Source of the DNA: Bryobacter sp.
GTDB lineage: Bacteria > Acidobacteriota > Terriglobia > Bryobacterales > Bryobacteraceae
Assembly: GCA_022843605.1 (NCBI GenBank)
Contig: JALHNI010000029.1
Location: 1-52,184, forward strand
Direction: 5' to 3'
Length of the DNA stretch: 52,184 nucleotides
A model generated the notes under the pieces. It was given only the letters and a program-made list of their open reading frames with translations, did no database searches and was not told the DNA's origin. Positions 17,670 through 24,980 of the stretch are shown here, piece by piece (the first letter of the stretch is position 1; each line of letters starts with the position of its first letter). The position numbers were made by a program, and so were the translations under genes.

Positions 17670-19646
17670 CTACGCCATTTGCAATAGGGAATCAACCTCA
17701 ATCCGCGCGACCGTTCGCAGCCGCGTCCCCAGCGCCTTGGCCGCCTCTGGCAGGTCAGAATAGTGCAGAATGTTGGGGATCCAATCCGCCATCGGGTGCT
17801 TGTACTCCTCCGCGGTGGCGAGAGCACGGAAAGAGGGCACTGGTCCGGTCAACGTGAGCCGTTGTACCGCCGGGTCCAGGAGAGTCGCAAGCAGGGCCGG
17901 CGCGATCAGCTTGCCCGCGGCGGCCAATTCTACCGTCAGTCCCTTTGCCTTGAGCGCGGTCACCACGGCCAGAATGTCGGTAATTCTTTGCCCGATGAGC
18001 GGACGTCCCAGCATCAGGCAGCTCCAGGCCCAAAAGTCTTCGTCAAAGTGCGAGATGGCGTAAGGCGCCGCGCCGCGTTGTAATTCCGGACGCAGATCAA
18101 AGATGCCGCGGACGTCCATCGCGCAAGCGACCACCCCGCGTAGCGCCAGCCGATGGTAAAGATTGCCTTCATGCCAGCGAGTCGACTTCCCCGAGTCCTC
18201 AAGCAGCAACACGCAGTGCTTGGCAGCAGCCCGCGAATAGAGCCACGCTGGCACATGTACCTCGGGTTCGCTTTGGACCTCGACGCCTTGGATCGATACT
18301 TCGCCAAAGCGCGTCTGTCCGATCACATCGATACGCGCGCTGGGACGGAATTCGGCGCCGGTGAGTTTCGCCCAGTCCGTTGTTTGCGTGCGCGGCGGGG
18401 GAATCAACTGGCGAGGCGTGCGGCTGGCGAAGTCGCGCACCGCATTGCCCGTCTTGCCGCACCAGAGCGTCTCTTCTTTCTCTGGCGCAACTGCCGGTTC
18501 GTTCTCAATTTTTCGCGACGATCCTTTGAGCCAGCGCTCGAACCACTGATACACCTCAATGCGCAGCGGTTCGCTCAGGCTATGTGGCAGAGGCGTTTCC
18601 ACCCACCGCAGGCGATCCGTCGAGTGACCCATTACCGCATAAAGCTTCTCGAAACGAGCGTACTCCTCCCGGCCATCCACCAGATAGCTGGGCGAATAGG
18701 TGCCCTGGAAGTCGCGGCCGCTCATCACGAAGGCGATCGGCTTGGGGGCCAGCGGATAGAGCGTGTCCCAGCGGTCGAAACCTACCGGCCCGCCTCCGAC
18801 AAAGTTTTGTTCGGCATCATCCACTGAGCCGGGCGCGTTGAAGTCGCGGCAGGCGTGGTTCTCCGTATTGGCGCAGGAGATGGCGGCGCACGCGAGGCGG
18901 TCGTCAACCGCGCCCAGCATCATGGTGAGCGTGCCGCCGCCGGAGGTGCCCGTCGACGCCAGGCGCTGTGGATCGACGCTTGGATGCGCGGCCAGCACAT
19001 CCAGGCTACGGACCGCGTCCCAGGTCTGCAGTTGAGTCGACGTCAGGCCTGCCAGCAGCATCTGGCGTCCTGGCAGGGTGTGTTCATCGTCGGCGGAGTC
19101 AAGCCGCGTCAGCGTGCCGCCGTTGGGGCGGGGATAGTAGGTGCGCTCGCCCTGTCCCATGGGATCGAAGGCGAGTACGACGTAGCCGAGCCGTACCAAA
19201 CCCTGACAGCATTTCTGGTAGGGGTCGGCCGCCTTTCCGTTTAGGCTGTGGCCCATCTGAAACAGGACTCCCGGAAACCGTCCGGAGCCGTCGGGCAAGT
19301 AAAGATTGGCAGTAATGATCAAACCGGGTTGGCTCTCGTAGACGATTTTTTCGACACGATAGCCGTTGCGGCGAAACTCGCCCACGGTGCGCAAGTTGAG
19401 CGGCGTGCGTGGCGGTTGGCCCCCCGAGAGCTTCCAGAAGGTGTCGCGAACCCAGGTCTGCCGTGCCCGTATGGCTGTTGGCGTCGTCAGTTGATCCAAT
19501 GCGCTCTGCCGGCGCGTGTAAGCCTCTTTGGCCAAGCGCGTGAGATAATCCGGTAAGGCTCGCGAATACGCCCGATAGTGCATTTGCTGCTGCGGAGCCC
19601 CGTGCAGTAAAGCGGGAGCCAAGGCCAGAATTTCGCGACGGGTCAT
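17670..19646 (-). CDS. Exported two-part alpha/beta hydrolase (acetylxylan-esterase-like)
   Basis: A 658-residue protein. The N-terminus M-T-R-R-E-I-L-A-L-A-P looks like a Tat-type signal. Residues 100-400 form an alpha/beta hydrolase with an elbow motif G-T-S-G-G-G (nucleophile S235), preceded by F-D-P-M-G-Q-G-E-R, as in the large acetylxylan-esterase-like hydrolases of Acidobacteriota and Planctomycetes. Residues 450-658 form a second, weaker hydrolase-like half (A-W-L-Y-S-R, L-L-L-E-D-S-G-K) with no obvious nucleophile, which looks like a degenerate copy. It would deacylate carbohydrate esters outside the cytoplasm. The ATG at 19646 was preferred over an upstream in-frame start because it gives the signal peptide. 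Confidence 0.8.
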   Translation of the reverse strand: MTRREILALAPALLHGAPQQQMHYRAYSRALPDYLTRLAKEAYTRRQSALDQLTTPTAIRARQTWVRDTFWKLSGGQPPRTPLNLRTVGEFRRNGYRVEKIVYESQPGLIITANLYLPDGSGRFPGVLFQMGHSLNGKAADPYQKCCQGLVRLGYVVLAFDPMGQGERTYYPRPNGGTLTRLDSADDEHTLPGRQMLLAGLTSTQLQTWDAVRSLDVLAAHPSVDPQRLASTGTSGGGTLTMMLGAVDDRLACAAISCANTENHACRDFNAPGSVDDAEQNFVGGGPVGFDRWDTLYPLAPKPIAFVMSGRDFQGTYSPSYLVDGREEYARFEKLYAVMGHSTDRLRWVETPLPHSLSEPLRIEVYQWFERWLKGSSRKIENEPAVAPEKEETLWCGKTGNAVRDFASRTPRQLIPPPRTQTTDWAKLTGAEFRPSARIDVIGQTRFGEVSIQGVEVQSEPEVHVPAWLYSRAAAKHCVLLLEDSGKSTRWHEGNLYHRLALRGVVACAMDVRGIFDLRPELQRGAAPYAISHFDEDFWAWSCLMLGRPLIGQRITDILAVVTALKAKGLTVELAAAGKLIAPALLATLLDPAVQRLTLTGPVPSFRALATAEEYKHPMADWIPNILHYSDLPEAAKALGTRLRTVARIEVDSLLQMA

Positions 19647-19763
19647 TTCCGTACTGTAGCAAGTACCGCGTGACCCCGAAGAATCAACGACTTCGCCCAC
19701 CCAGGTGGCAAAGGCCCCCGGAAACCGCTATTCTATTAAGCGAGTCATTTTTAAGAGGTTGCT

Positions 19764-20117
19764 ATGAATCACACCGCGCTCATGAAAGTCTACGAAGCCA
19801 AGAAGCGCACTGATATTCCCGCCATTCAAATTGGCGACACCCTTCGCGTGCAGGTCCGCATCCGCGAAGGTGAAAAAGAACGTCTGCAGGCGTTCGAAGG
19901 TACTTTGATCGCGCAGCAGGGTTCGCAGCTGGGCGAAACCATCACCATCCGCAAGATCAGTTTTGGTCACGGCGTTGAGCGCATCTTCCCGTTGCATGCC
20001 CCGATTCTCGATCGCATCGAGATCGTGCGTACGGGCCGGGTTCGCCGCGCCAAGCTGTATTACCTCCGCGCCTTGCGTGGTAAGGCCGCCCGTCTTCGCG
20101 AACGCGAGACGCGCTAA
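19764..20117 (+). CDS. rplS: 50S ribosomal protein L19
   Basis: A 117-residue L19, normal length. Diagnostic stretches are [26 protein letters not shown] and the basic C-terminal [16 protein letters not shown] lies 6 bp before the ATG. L19 sits at the interface between ribosomal subunits. It starts the plus-strand housekeeping run rplS-rnhB-small membrane gene-lepB, an order commonly seen in bacteria. The trmD and rimM genes that often precede rplS are absent; instead a divergent esterase lies upstream. Confidence 0.97.
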   Translation: MNHTALMKVYEAKKRTDIPAIQIGDTLRVQVRIREGEKERLQAFEGTLIAQQGSQLGETITIRKISFGHGVERIFPLHAPILDRIEIVRTGRVRRAKLYYLRALRGKAARLRERETR

Positions 20118-20145
20118 CGCCTCAACACTCTCAGGAACATTTCAA

Positions 20146-20763
20146 CTGCGCGCCACCTGCCACAGTGCGTTTGAGCGTCGAGCCCGGAAACGAGGTTTCG
20201 CTCTCATCGCCGGTGTTGACGAGGTGGGGCGCGGTTGCTTGTTTGGACCTGTCGTGGCTGCGGCGGTGATCCTTCCGGCGCAGCATGGCATTCGCGGCTT
20301 GAACGATAGCAAATTGCTCGACGCCGCTGAACGAGAGCGGCTCGACGTACTCATCCGCTCCCGGGCGGTGGCCTGGGCAATTGGACGCGGCGAGGTGAAC
20401 GAAATCGACCGGATCAACATTCTGCAAGCCAGCCGTCTTGCCATGCGCCGCGCGGTGGAATCGCTGTCGTCGTCGCCGGACCTCCTGCTGGTGGATGCCT
20501 GCACCATCGAGCTGCCGATCCCCCAGAAAGCCCTGATCAAGGGTGACTCCCGCTCGCATTCGATTGCCGCCGCTTCCATTGTGGCCAAGGTCTTTCGCGA
20601 TCGATTGCTTCAGCAATGGGACAGTGAATACCCCGCCTACGGTCTGGGCCGCAACAAGGGCTACGGGACCCCCGAACATAAAGCCGCGCTGGACCGTTGG
20701 GGACCCACCCCCTTGCACCGCCGTACCTTTGCGCCGGTGAGACAATTGGAGTTGTTCGCATGA
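20146..20763 (+). CDS. rnhB: Ribonuclease HII (probable CTG start)
   Basis: A 205-residue RNase HII, which nicks RNA in RNA/DNA hybrids and single ribonucleotides in DNA. The acidic catalytic set is intact: D25 and E26 in G-V-D-E-V-G-R-G, D117 in L-L-L-V-D-A, and D152 after the conserved S-I-A-A-A-S-I-V-A-K. Between the rplS stop and the conserved core there is no in-frame ATG, GTG or TTG. A CTG at 20146, with AGGAA 8 bp before it, gives an N-terminus (M-R-A-T-C-H-S-A-F-E) shaped like those I recall from acidobacterial homologues. The alternative is a start inside rplS. Its TGA overlaps the next gene's ATG. Confidence 0.92.
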   Translation: MRATCHSAFERRARKRGFALIAGVDEVGRGCLFGPVVAAAVILPAQHGIRGLNDSKLLDAAERERLDVLIRSRAVAWAIGRGEVNEIDRINILQASRLAMRRAVESLSSSPDLLLVDACTIELPIPQKALIKGDSRSHSIAAASIVAKVFRDRLLQQWDSEYPAYGLGRNKGYGTPEHKAALDRWGPTPLHRRTFAPVRQLELFA

Positions 20764-21077
20764 GCGAAACTTCGGCCAACCCCGCGCCCCGTTACCGCTG
20801 GTACCACAAGGTGATCGCCCTCTTGAGCGCGGTGCTGATCATGGAGATCGGTATCTTCCTTTTGGTCTATCCGTGGTTCGACGAGTGGAGCTTTTCTTAT
20901 TTCAGCTACATCTCCCCTCAATGGGACAGGATCTGGGATAGCGCCTATTTCCGCGGCGCCGTGAGTGGCGTGGGCTTGGTCAACATCTACATTGCGTTCT
21001 CGGAAGTCCTAGGGTTGCGGCGCTTTTCGCAGCCCGCCCCGGACGAGCACGCGCCCGAACCACAAGACGGCGTGTGA
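20760..21077 (+). CDS. Small two-helix membrane protein between rnhB and lepB
   Basis: A 105-residue protein whose ATG overlaps the rnhB stop (ATGA), so it is translationally coupled. It has two hydrophobic segments at about 18-38 (K-V-I-A-L-L-S-A-V-L-I-M) and 64-82, separated by an aromatic-rich loop (W-F-D-E-W-S-F-S-Y-F-S-Y), and a short acidic and proline-rich tail. The loop side is likely periplasmic. I recognise no family. The location just before signal peptidase I hints at an envelope or secretion role, which is inference only. Confidence 0.72.
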   Translation: MSETSANPAPRYRWYHKVIALLSAVLIMEIGIFLLVYPWFDEWSFSYFSYISPQWDRIWDSAYFRGAVSGVGLVNIYIAFSEVLGLRRFSQPAPDEHAPEPQDGV

Positions 21078-21091
21078 TTCGTTTGTCTAGA

Positions 21092-21928
21092 ATGAGAACG
21101 GAGAAGGCAGGGAACATCGTGGAAGAAACGAAAACAGTAGCAGCGCCGCAGACGAAGAACGTGATTTGGGATTTCCTCTTCCGTCGCAAGGCCCAGAATC
21201 AGGAGCCTCCCCGCGGAACCATCGCCGAGTGGACGGTCACCATCGTTCTCCTGCTCTTCGGCACCACCACTCTGGTGCAGGCTTTCGTGATCCCCACCGG
21301 CTCCATGGAAGATACGCTCCTCATCGGTGATCACCTGCTGGTCGACAAGCTGGCCTACGCGCCGCCTGGCCCGGTAAGCAAGTATCTCCTGCCGTATTCT
21401 CCTGTGAAACGCGGCGATATCATCGTCTTTCGTTTCCCCGAGGATATTCGCCAGACCTTCGTGAAGCGCGTGATCGGCGTGCCGGGCGATCGGATTCGCA
21501 TCGAAAACAAGCAGGTCTTCCTGAATGGCAGTCCGGTCAAAGAGAAGTACAAGTATCACAAGTGGGCTGGCTACGATTCTTACCGTGACAACTTTCCCAG
21601 CGAGCCGAATGTTCGTCCAAATCCCGGCCTGATGCGAATGCTCGAGAATCACATCGTCAACCGGGAGATCGTCGTGCCGCCGAATGCCTATTTCGCCATG
21701 GGCGACAACCGCGATTCATCCCTCGACTCGCGCTACTGGGGCTTCGTCCCCCGCGAGAACATCATCGGCAAGCCCCTCATCATCTATTGGAGCTACGAGA
21801 CCACCACTGACCGTCTGGCCGGCTCGCTCATCAGCGTCGAGCACATCGTCGACCTGGCAACCAACTTCTTCACCAAAACCCGCTGGAGCCGCACTTTTAT
21901 GCTGATCCACGGCGAACAGGTCCAGTAG
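21092..21928 (+). CDS. lepB: Signal peptidase I
   Basis: A 278-residue type I signal peptidase that cleaves exported preproteins at the membrane. One N-terminal membrane segment (about 47-66) is followed by the catalytic box P-T-G-S-M-E-D-T-L with nucleophile S71, and the general base K125 in V-K-R-V-I-G-V-P-G-D. The late box M-G-D-N-R-D-S-S-L-D-S-R-Y-W-G is also intact. The start is ambiguous: ATG at 21092 is used here, GTG at 21074 overlaps the previous stop, and GTG at 21119 has the better upstream purine stretch (AGGGA, 5 bp away). All three precede the membrane segment, so function is unaffected. Confidence 0.95.
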   Translation: MRTEKAGNIVEETKTVAAPQTKNVIWDFLFRRKAQNQEPPRGTIAEWTVTIVLLLFGTTTLVQAFVIPTGSMEDTLLIGDHLLVDKLAYAPPGPVSKYLLPYSPVKRGDIIVFRFPEDIRQTFVKRVIGVPGDRIRIENKQVFLNGSPVKEKYKYHKWAGYDSYRDNFPSEPNVRPNPGLMRMLENHIVNREIVVPPNAYFAMGDNRDSSLDSRYWGFVPRENIIGKPLIIYWSYETTTDRLAGSLISVEHIVDLATNFFTKTRWSRTFMLIHGEQVQ

Positions 21929-21987
21929 GCCCTTCCGTTCCTGCCCCGGCCAAAGCCACTCCCCCTCCGGCAGCGTAAGCTGAAAGA

Positions 21988-23067
21988 GTGAAAAGTTCAC
22001 ACGACTATGCCCTGATCCTTGCCGGTGGGCGCGGTACCCGCTTCTGGCCCCGCAGCCGCAAGGCCCATTCGAAACAAGTGCTTAGCTTCACCGGCGAGCG
22101 GACGTTGATCCAGCAGACGGTGGACCGCCTGAAGGAAGTGATGCCGCCCGAGCGGATCTTCATCCTCACCAATCCCGCCCTTCGTGCCGAGATCATCAAA
22201 CAGCTACCCGAGGTCCCCAAACGGCAGATTCTGGCCGAGCCCGCCCAGCGCAATACCGCCCCGGCCATCGGCTTGGCCGCTCACCTGATCGCGCAACAGG
22301 ATCCCGAAGCCGTTATGGGCGTCTTCCCGGCTGACCATGTCATCACCAAGCCGAAACGCTTCCTCAAGTTCGTCCGTGCCGCATTTGCCGGAGCGGCTAA
22401 GGGGAAGATGATCGTGCTGGGGATACAGGCGCGTTGGCCCGAAACCGGTTACGGCTATGTCGAGTTTGCCCCCGGCTTCGTCGCCGGCGGCACCACACCC
22501 CTGCAAGTGGCCAGCTTTCGCGAAAAACCCAAGCTCGAAGACGCACAAAAATATCTTGAATCCGGGCTCTTCTGCTGGAATGCCGGCATGTTCTTCTGGA
22601 AAACGGCGGTCTATCAGGAAGCTTTGCGCCAGTTTATGCCCAAAACCGCCACCCTGCTGGCGGCCTTGCCCAAGCCGTCCGCGCGCAACTTTATCTCCGA
22701 ACTGGAGCGCATCTTCCCTCTTTGTGAAAACGTTTCCGTAGACTACGGCGTTATGGAGAAGGCCCAGAATATCTCGGGCCTCGCCACCGACGACATCGGT
22801 TGGAACGACGTTGGCAGTTGGAACGCCGTCTATGAGTTGCTCACAAATCCCAAGTCCGCCAACGTAAGCCAGGGCGAGTCCCTTGCCATTGAGAGCCGCG
22901 GTAACTATGTCGATGCCGGCAAAAAGCTGGTCGCACTCGTCGGTGTCGAAGATTTGGTCATCGTCGATACTCCCGACGCACTCCTGATTGCCAGCCGCCA
23001 CCAATCGCAAAAGGTGGGCGACATGGTGAAGCTGCTAGAAAAGCTCAAACGCGACGAGCTTTTGTAA
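21988..23067 (+). CDS. manC: Mannose-1-phosphate guanylyltransferase
   Basis: A 359-residue monofunctional enzyme that makes GDP-mannose from GTP and mannose-1-phosphate for surface polysaccharides. The nucleotide-binding signature L-A-G-G-R-G-T-R-F-W-P-R-S-R is at 11-24, K29 lies in H-S-K-Q, F-P-A-D-H-V is near residue 112, and E-T-G-Y-G-Y marks the sugar-phosphate site. The length is that of the transferase alone; there is no C-terminal isomerase cupin as in bifunctional ManC/AlgA. It starts with GTG at 21988 with GAAAGAG just upstream, 59 bp after lepB, and is probably in the same transcript. Confidence 0.9.
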   Translation: MKSSHDYALILAGGRGTRFWPRSRKAHSKQVLSFTGERTLIQQTVDRLKEVMPPERIFILTNPALRAEIIKQLPEVPKRQILAEPAQRNTAPAIGLAAHLIAQQDPEAVMGVFPADHVITKPKRFLKFVRAAFAGAAKGKMIVLGIQARWPETGYGYVEFAPGFVAGGTTPLQVASFREKPKLEDAQKYLESGLFCWNAGMFFWKTAVYQEALRQFMPKTATLLAALPKPSARNFISELERIFPLCENVSVDYGVMEKAQNISGLATDDIGWNDVGSWNAVYELLTNPKSANVSQGESLAIESRGNYVDAGKKLVALVGVEDLVIVDTPDALLIASRHQSQKVGDMVKLLEKLKRDELL

Positions 23068-23225
23068 GCCATTTTGATTCTGCTTAAAAAATATTGCCCG
23101 TTGTTATCAGTGCTAAAGCCGGGCCCAAGCGCCTCCCTTGCGAGGGGGGCCAAACTTTGGCAAAATCAGGTAGCCTCGATGAAGTCTTATATTAATACAT
23201 TCTCATATAACGACTAATCGAGGAA

Positions 23226-23453
23226 ATGTCATTAGGAGTACCTCGAAACGTGAAAGAACGTGGTTTGGTGAAGTGGTTTAACAATGCGAAGGGCTATGGA
23301 TTCATCCAACGCCAAACGGGCGAGGACGTTTTCGTCCATTTCAGCTCGATCAACATGAACGGCTACCGTTCGCTCGAAGAGGGCGCCGAAGTCGAGTTCG
23401 AAGTGAAGACGGGTCCAAAGGGACTGCAGGCGGAGAACGTTCTTCTCACGTAG
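23226..23453 (+). CDS. Cold-shock protein (CspA family)
   Basis: A 75-residue single-domain cold-shock protein with both RNA-binding motifs: K-G-Y-G-F-I (RNP1) and V-F-V-H-F (RNP2). It acts as an RNA chaperone or transcription antiterminator. The ATG at 23226 sits immediately against GAGGAA, too close for an ideal ribosome-binding site. An in-frame GTG at 23250, with AGGAG 11 bp upstream, would give M-K-E-R-G-L-V-K-W, closer to typical Csp N-termini. A 158-bp leader separates it from manC. It is followed by its own strong terminator. Confidence 0.93.
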   Translation: MSLGVPRNVKERGLVKWFNNAKGYGFIQRQTGEDVFVHFSSINMNGYRSLEEGAEVEFEVKTGPKGLQAENVLLT

Positions 23454-23486
23454 CGAAAAATCCAACACGATCGAGTCTCAACGAAG

Positions 23487-23521
23487 CCGGTGAGCGCCAT
23501 GCTCACCGGTTTTCATTTTTT
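23487..23521 (+). terminator. Rho-independent terminator of the cold-shock gene
   Basis: A perfect 9-bp stem (CCGGTGAGC at 23487-23495 with 23501-23509) and 5-nt loop is followed by four T, CA and six more T. It begins 33 bp after the csp stop. Confidence 0.85.
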
Positions 23522-23704
23522 ATCCATCTTTTTTTGCTCCGCATGAGCCGTTTTGCTCCCCGATTTCGCGCTTATCTAGTGAGGCAGTTGAATCCAAGCG
23601 AGCAGCAGGCAGGGACGGTTTCGCGTTACCGCGTGGGGCCGCTCCAGTCCTGATCTAGCCCGGCTTTTTTCTTGGGTAACCTGCCAAATTCTCTCTCTCA
23701 ACGG
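23522..23704. other. Gene-free segment between two terminators; possible structured RNA
   Basis: No protein gene is supported here. On the plus strand, bases 23583-23685 can close into a long helix: GGCAG (23583-23587) with CTGCC (23681-23685), then after an internal loop CCAAG (23594-23598) with CTTGG (23671-23675). Inside, a CAGGGAC stretch pairs with GTCCTG around one bulge. No convincing promoter was found. The presence of a second terminator downstream, after csp already has one, argues for an independent short transcript. Confidence 0.25.
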
Positions 23705-23752
23705 AAAGCCGTTGGGACCCGGTTGTCGGAGGCCGGGTCCCAATGGCTTTTT
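23705..23752 (+). terminator. Very strong rho-independent terminator
   Basis: An 18-bp stem (23705-23722 with 23733-23750) contains a single G-U pair, has a 10-nt loop, and runs into five T residues. It lies only 18 bp before the start of the mandelate-racemase-family gene, so that gene's transcript must begin after it or read through it. Confidence 0.8.
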
Positions 23753-23770
23753 GCTTGATATAGTCAGCTG

Positions 23771-24967
23771 ATGCGCCGACGCGATCTTTTGGCCCTTGCT
23801 CCCCTCGCGCGAGCCTTTGCGGCTCCCGCGCCGGCCCGGATCACCGGCTTTCGTACCCGCAAGTTCACCCTATCGAAGCGCGATCTGCTGTTTCTCGAAG
23901 TCTCCACCGACGCCGGAGTCATTGGCATCGGCGAAGGGTCGCTCCCCGGGCGCATCGATATCGTCGAGCAGGCTATCCGCTGGCTGGAGCCCTACTTCGT
24001 CGGACAGGATCCCGCCGGCATTGAAGACCACTGGAATCGCGCCTACTACACGCTCTCGCGTTGGCGTGACGGCTCGGTCATGAACACCGCCCTGGCCGCC
24101 CTCGACATCGCCCTTTGGGACATTGAGGCACAGCGCCTTGGCGTGCCGGTCTGGCGACTGCTGGGTTCATCGCAGGCCAAACCCCTGCGCGTCTACTACA
24201 GCCACTGGAGCCAGGATCTGGAGCCGCGTACACCCGCCGCCCTGGGTGATCTCGCGAAGCGGACCAAAGCCCAAGGCTGGACCGCCGTCAAATGGATCGT
24301 CTTTCGTGGCGGTAGCGAGTGGCAACGGCTCGAGCGGACTGTCGCTGAAGTCAAGGCCGTGCGCGAAGCCGCCGGGCCGGACTTTGACTTGGCCCTCGAA
24401 CTCGCCGAGACCTTCACCGTCCGCACCGCGATCGAACTCGGTCGCGCACTGGCCCCCTACCGCGTCATGTTTCTTGAAGAACCCGTCTGGCGCGAGAGTG
24501 CCAAGGCCCTAGGTGACGTTGCGGCGCACAGCCCCGTGCCGATCGCCACCGGCGAAGGCTTGGTCAGCCGGCACGAGTTCCGCACCCTGCTCGAGCATCG
24601 CGGCGCTCGTATCCTGCAGCCCGACGTCATTCACTGCGGCGGCATCACCGAAATCCGCCGGATCGCCCAGTTGGCCGACGTCGAGGGCGCCGAGATTTCG
24701 CCCCATATGTGGTACGGCCCGGTGGCCCATGTCGCCTCGCTGCACGCTATGAATTCCTGTCGCAATTTCCTCATGCAGGAATGGGATGCTGTGCACGACG
24801 GCGTCTTCACCGAACTAACGGGCGGCACCTATCCGCTCCAGCAGCAAGGCCGCATCACTCCGCCTTCCGCGCCAGGCCTCGGCCTCCGCATGGATTGGGC
24901 GGCGTGGGAGAAACGCTGTCCATACCAGGGACCCAGCCGCCGCCCCCCCACTGGACGCCCCGCCTAG
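23771..24967 (+). CDS. Exported mandelate racemase/muconate lactonizing enzyme family protein
   Basis: A 398-residue enolase-superfamily enzyme with a Tat-like signal (M-R-R-R-D-L-L-A-L-A-P). The N-terminal capping domain is followed by the barrel: A-L-D-I-A-L-W-D-I near residue 112, E-E-P at the second metal-ligand position, and G-E-G-L-V-S-R with Q-P-D-V-I-H-C-G-G-I-T-E further on; S-P-H-M-W-Y-G supplies the late His. This pattern is closest to the acid-sugar dehydratases (galactonate dehydratase-like), which remove water from sugar acids. An export signal on such an enzyme is unusual but recurs in Acidobacteriota and Planctomycetes. It is 13 bp upstream of a sulfatase, suggesting joint breakdown of a sulfated sugar acid. 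Confidence 0.85.
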   Translation: MRRRDLLALAPLARAFAAPAPARITGFRTRKFTLSKRDLLFLEVSTDAGVIGIGEGSLPGRIDIVEQAIRWLEPYFVGQDPAGIEDHWNRAYYTLSRWRDGSVMNTALAALDIALWDIEAQRLGVPVWRLLGSSQAKPLRVYYSHWSQDLEPRTPAALGDLAKRTKAQGWTAVKWIVFRGGSEWQRLERTVAEVKAVREAAGPDFDLALELAETFTVRTAIELGRALAPYRVMFLEEPVWRESAKALGDVAAHSPVPIATGEGLVSRHEFRTLLEHRGARILQPDVIHCGGITEIRRIAQLADVEGAEISPHMWYGPVAHVASLHAMNSCRNFLMQEWDAVHDGVFTELTGGTYPLQQQGRITPPSAPGLGLRMDWAAWEKRCPYQGPSRRPPTGRPA

Positions 24968-24980
24968 AAAGACTTTCCCC

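Noticed and set aside
22204..23010. A 268-residue minus-strand frame opposite manC
   Set aside because: It mirrors the manC coding sequence with no independent motif or ribosome-binding site.
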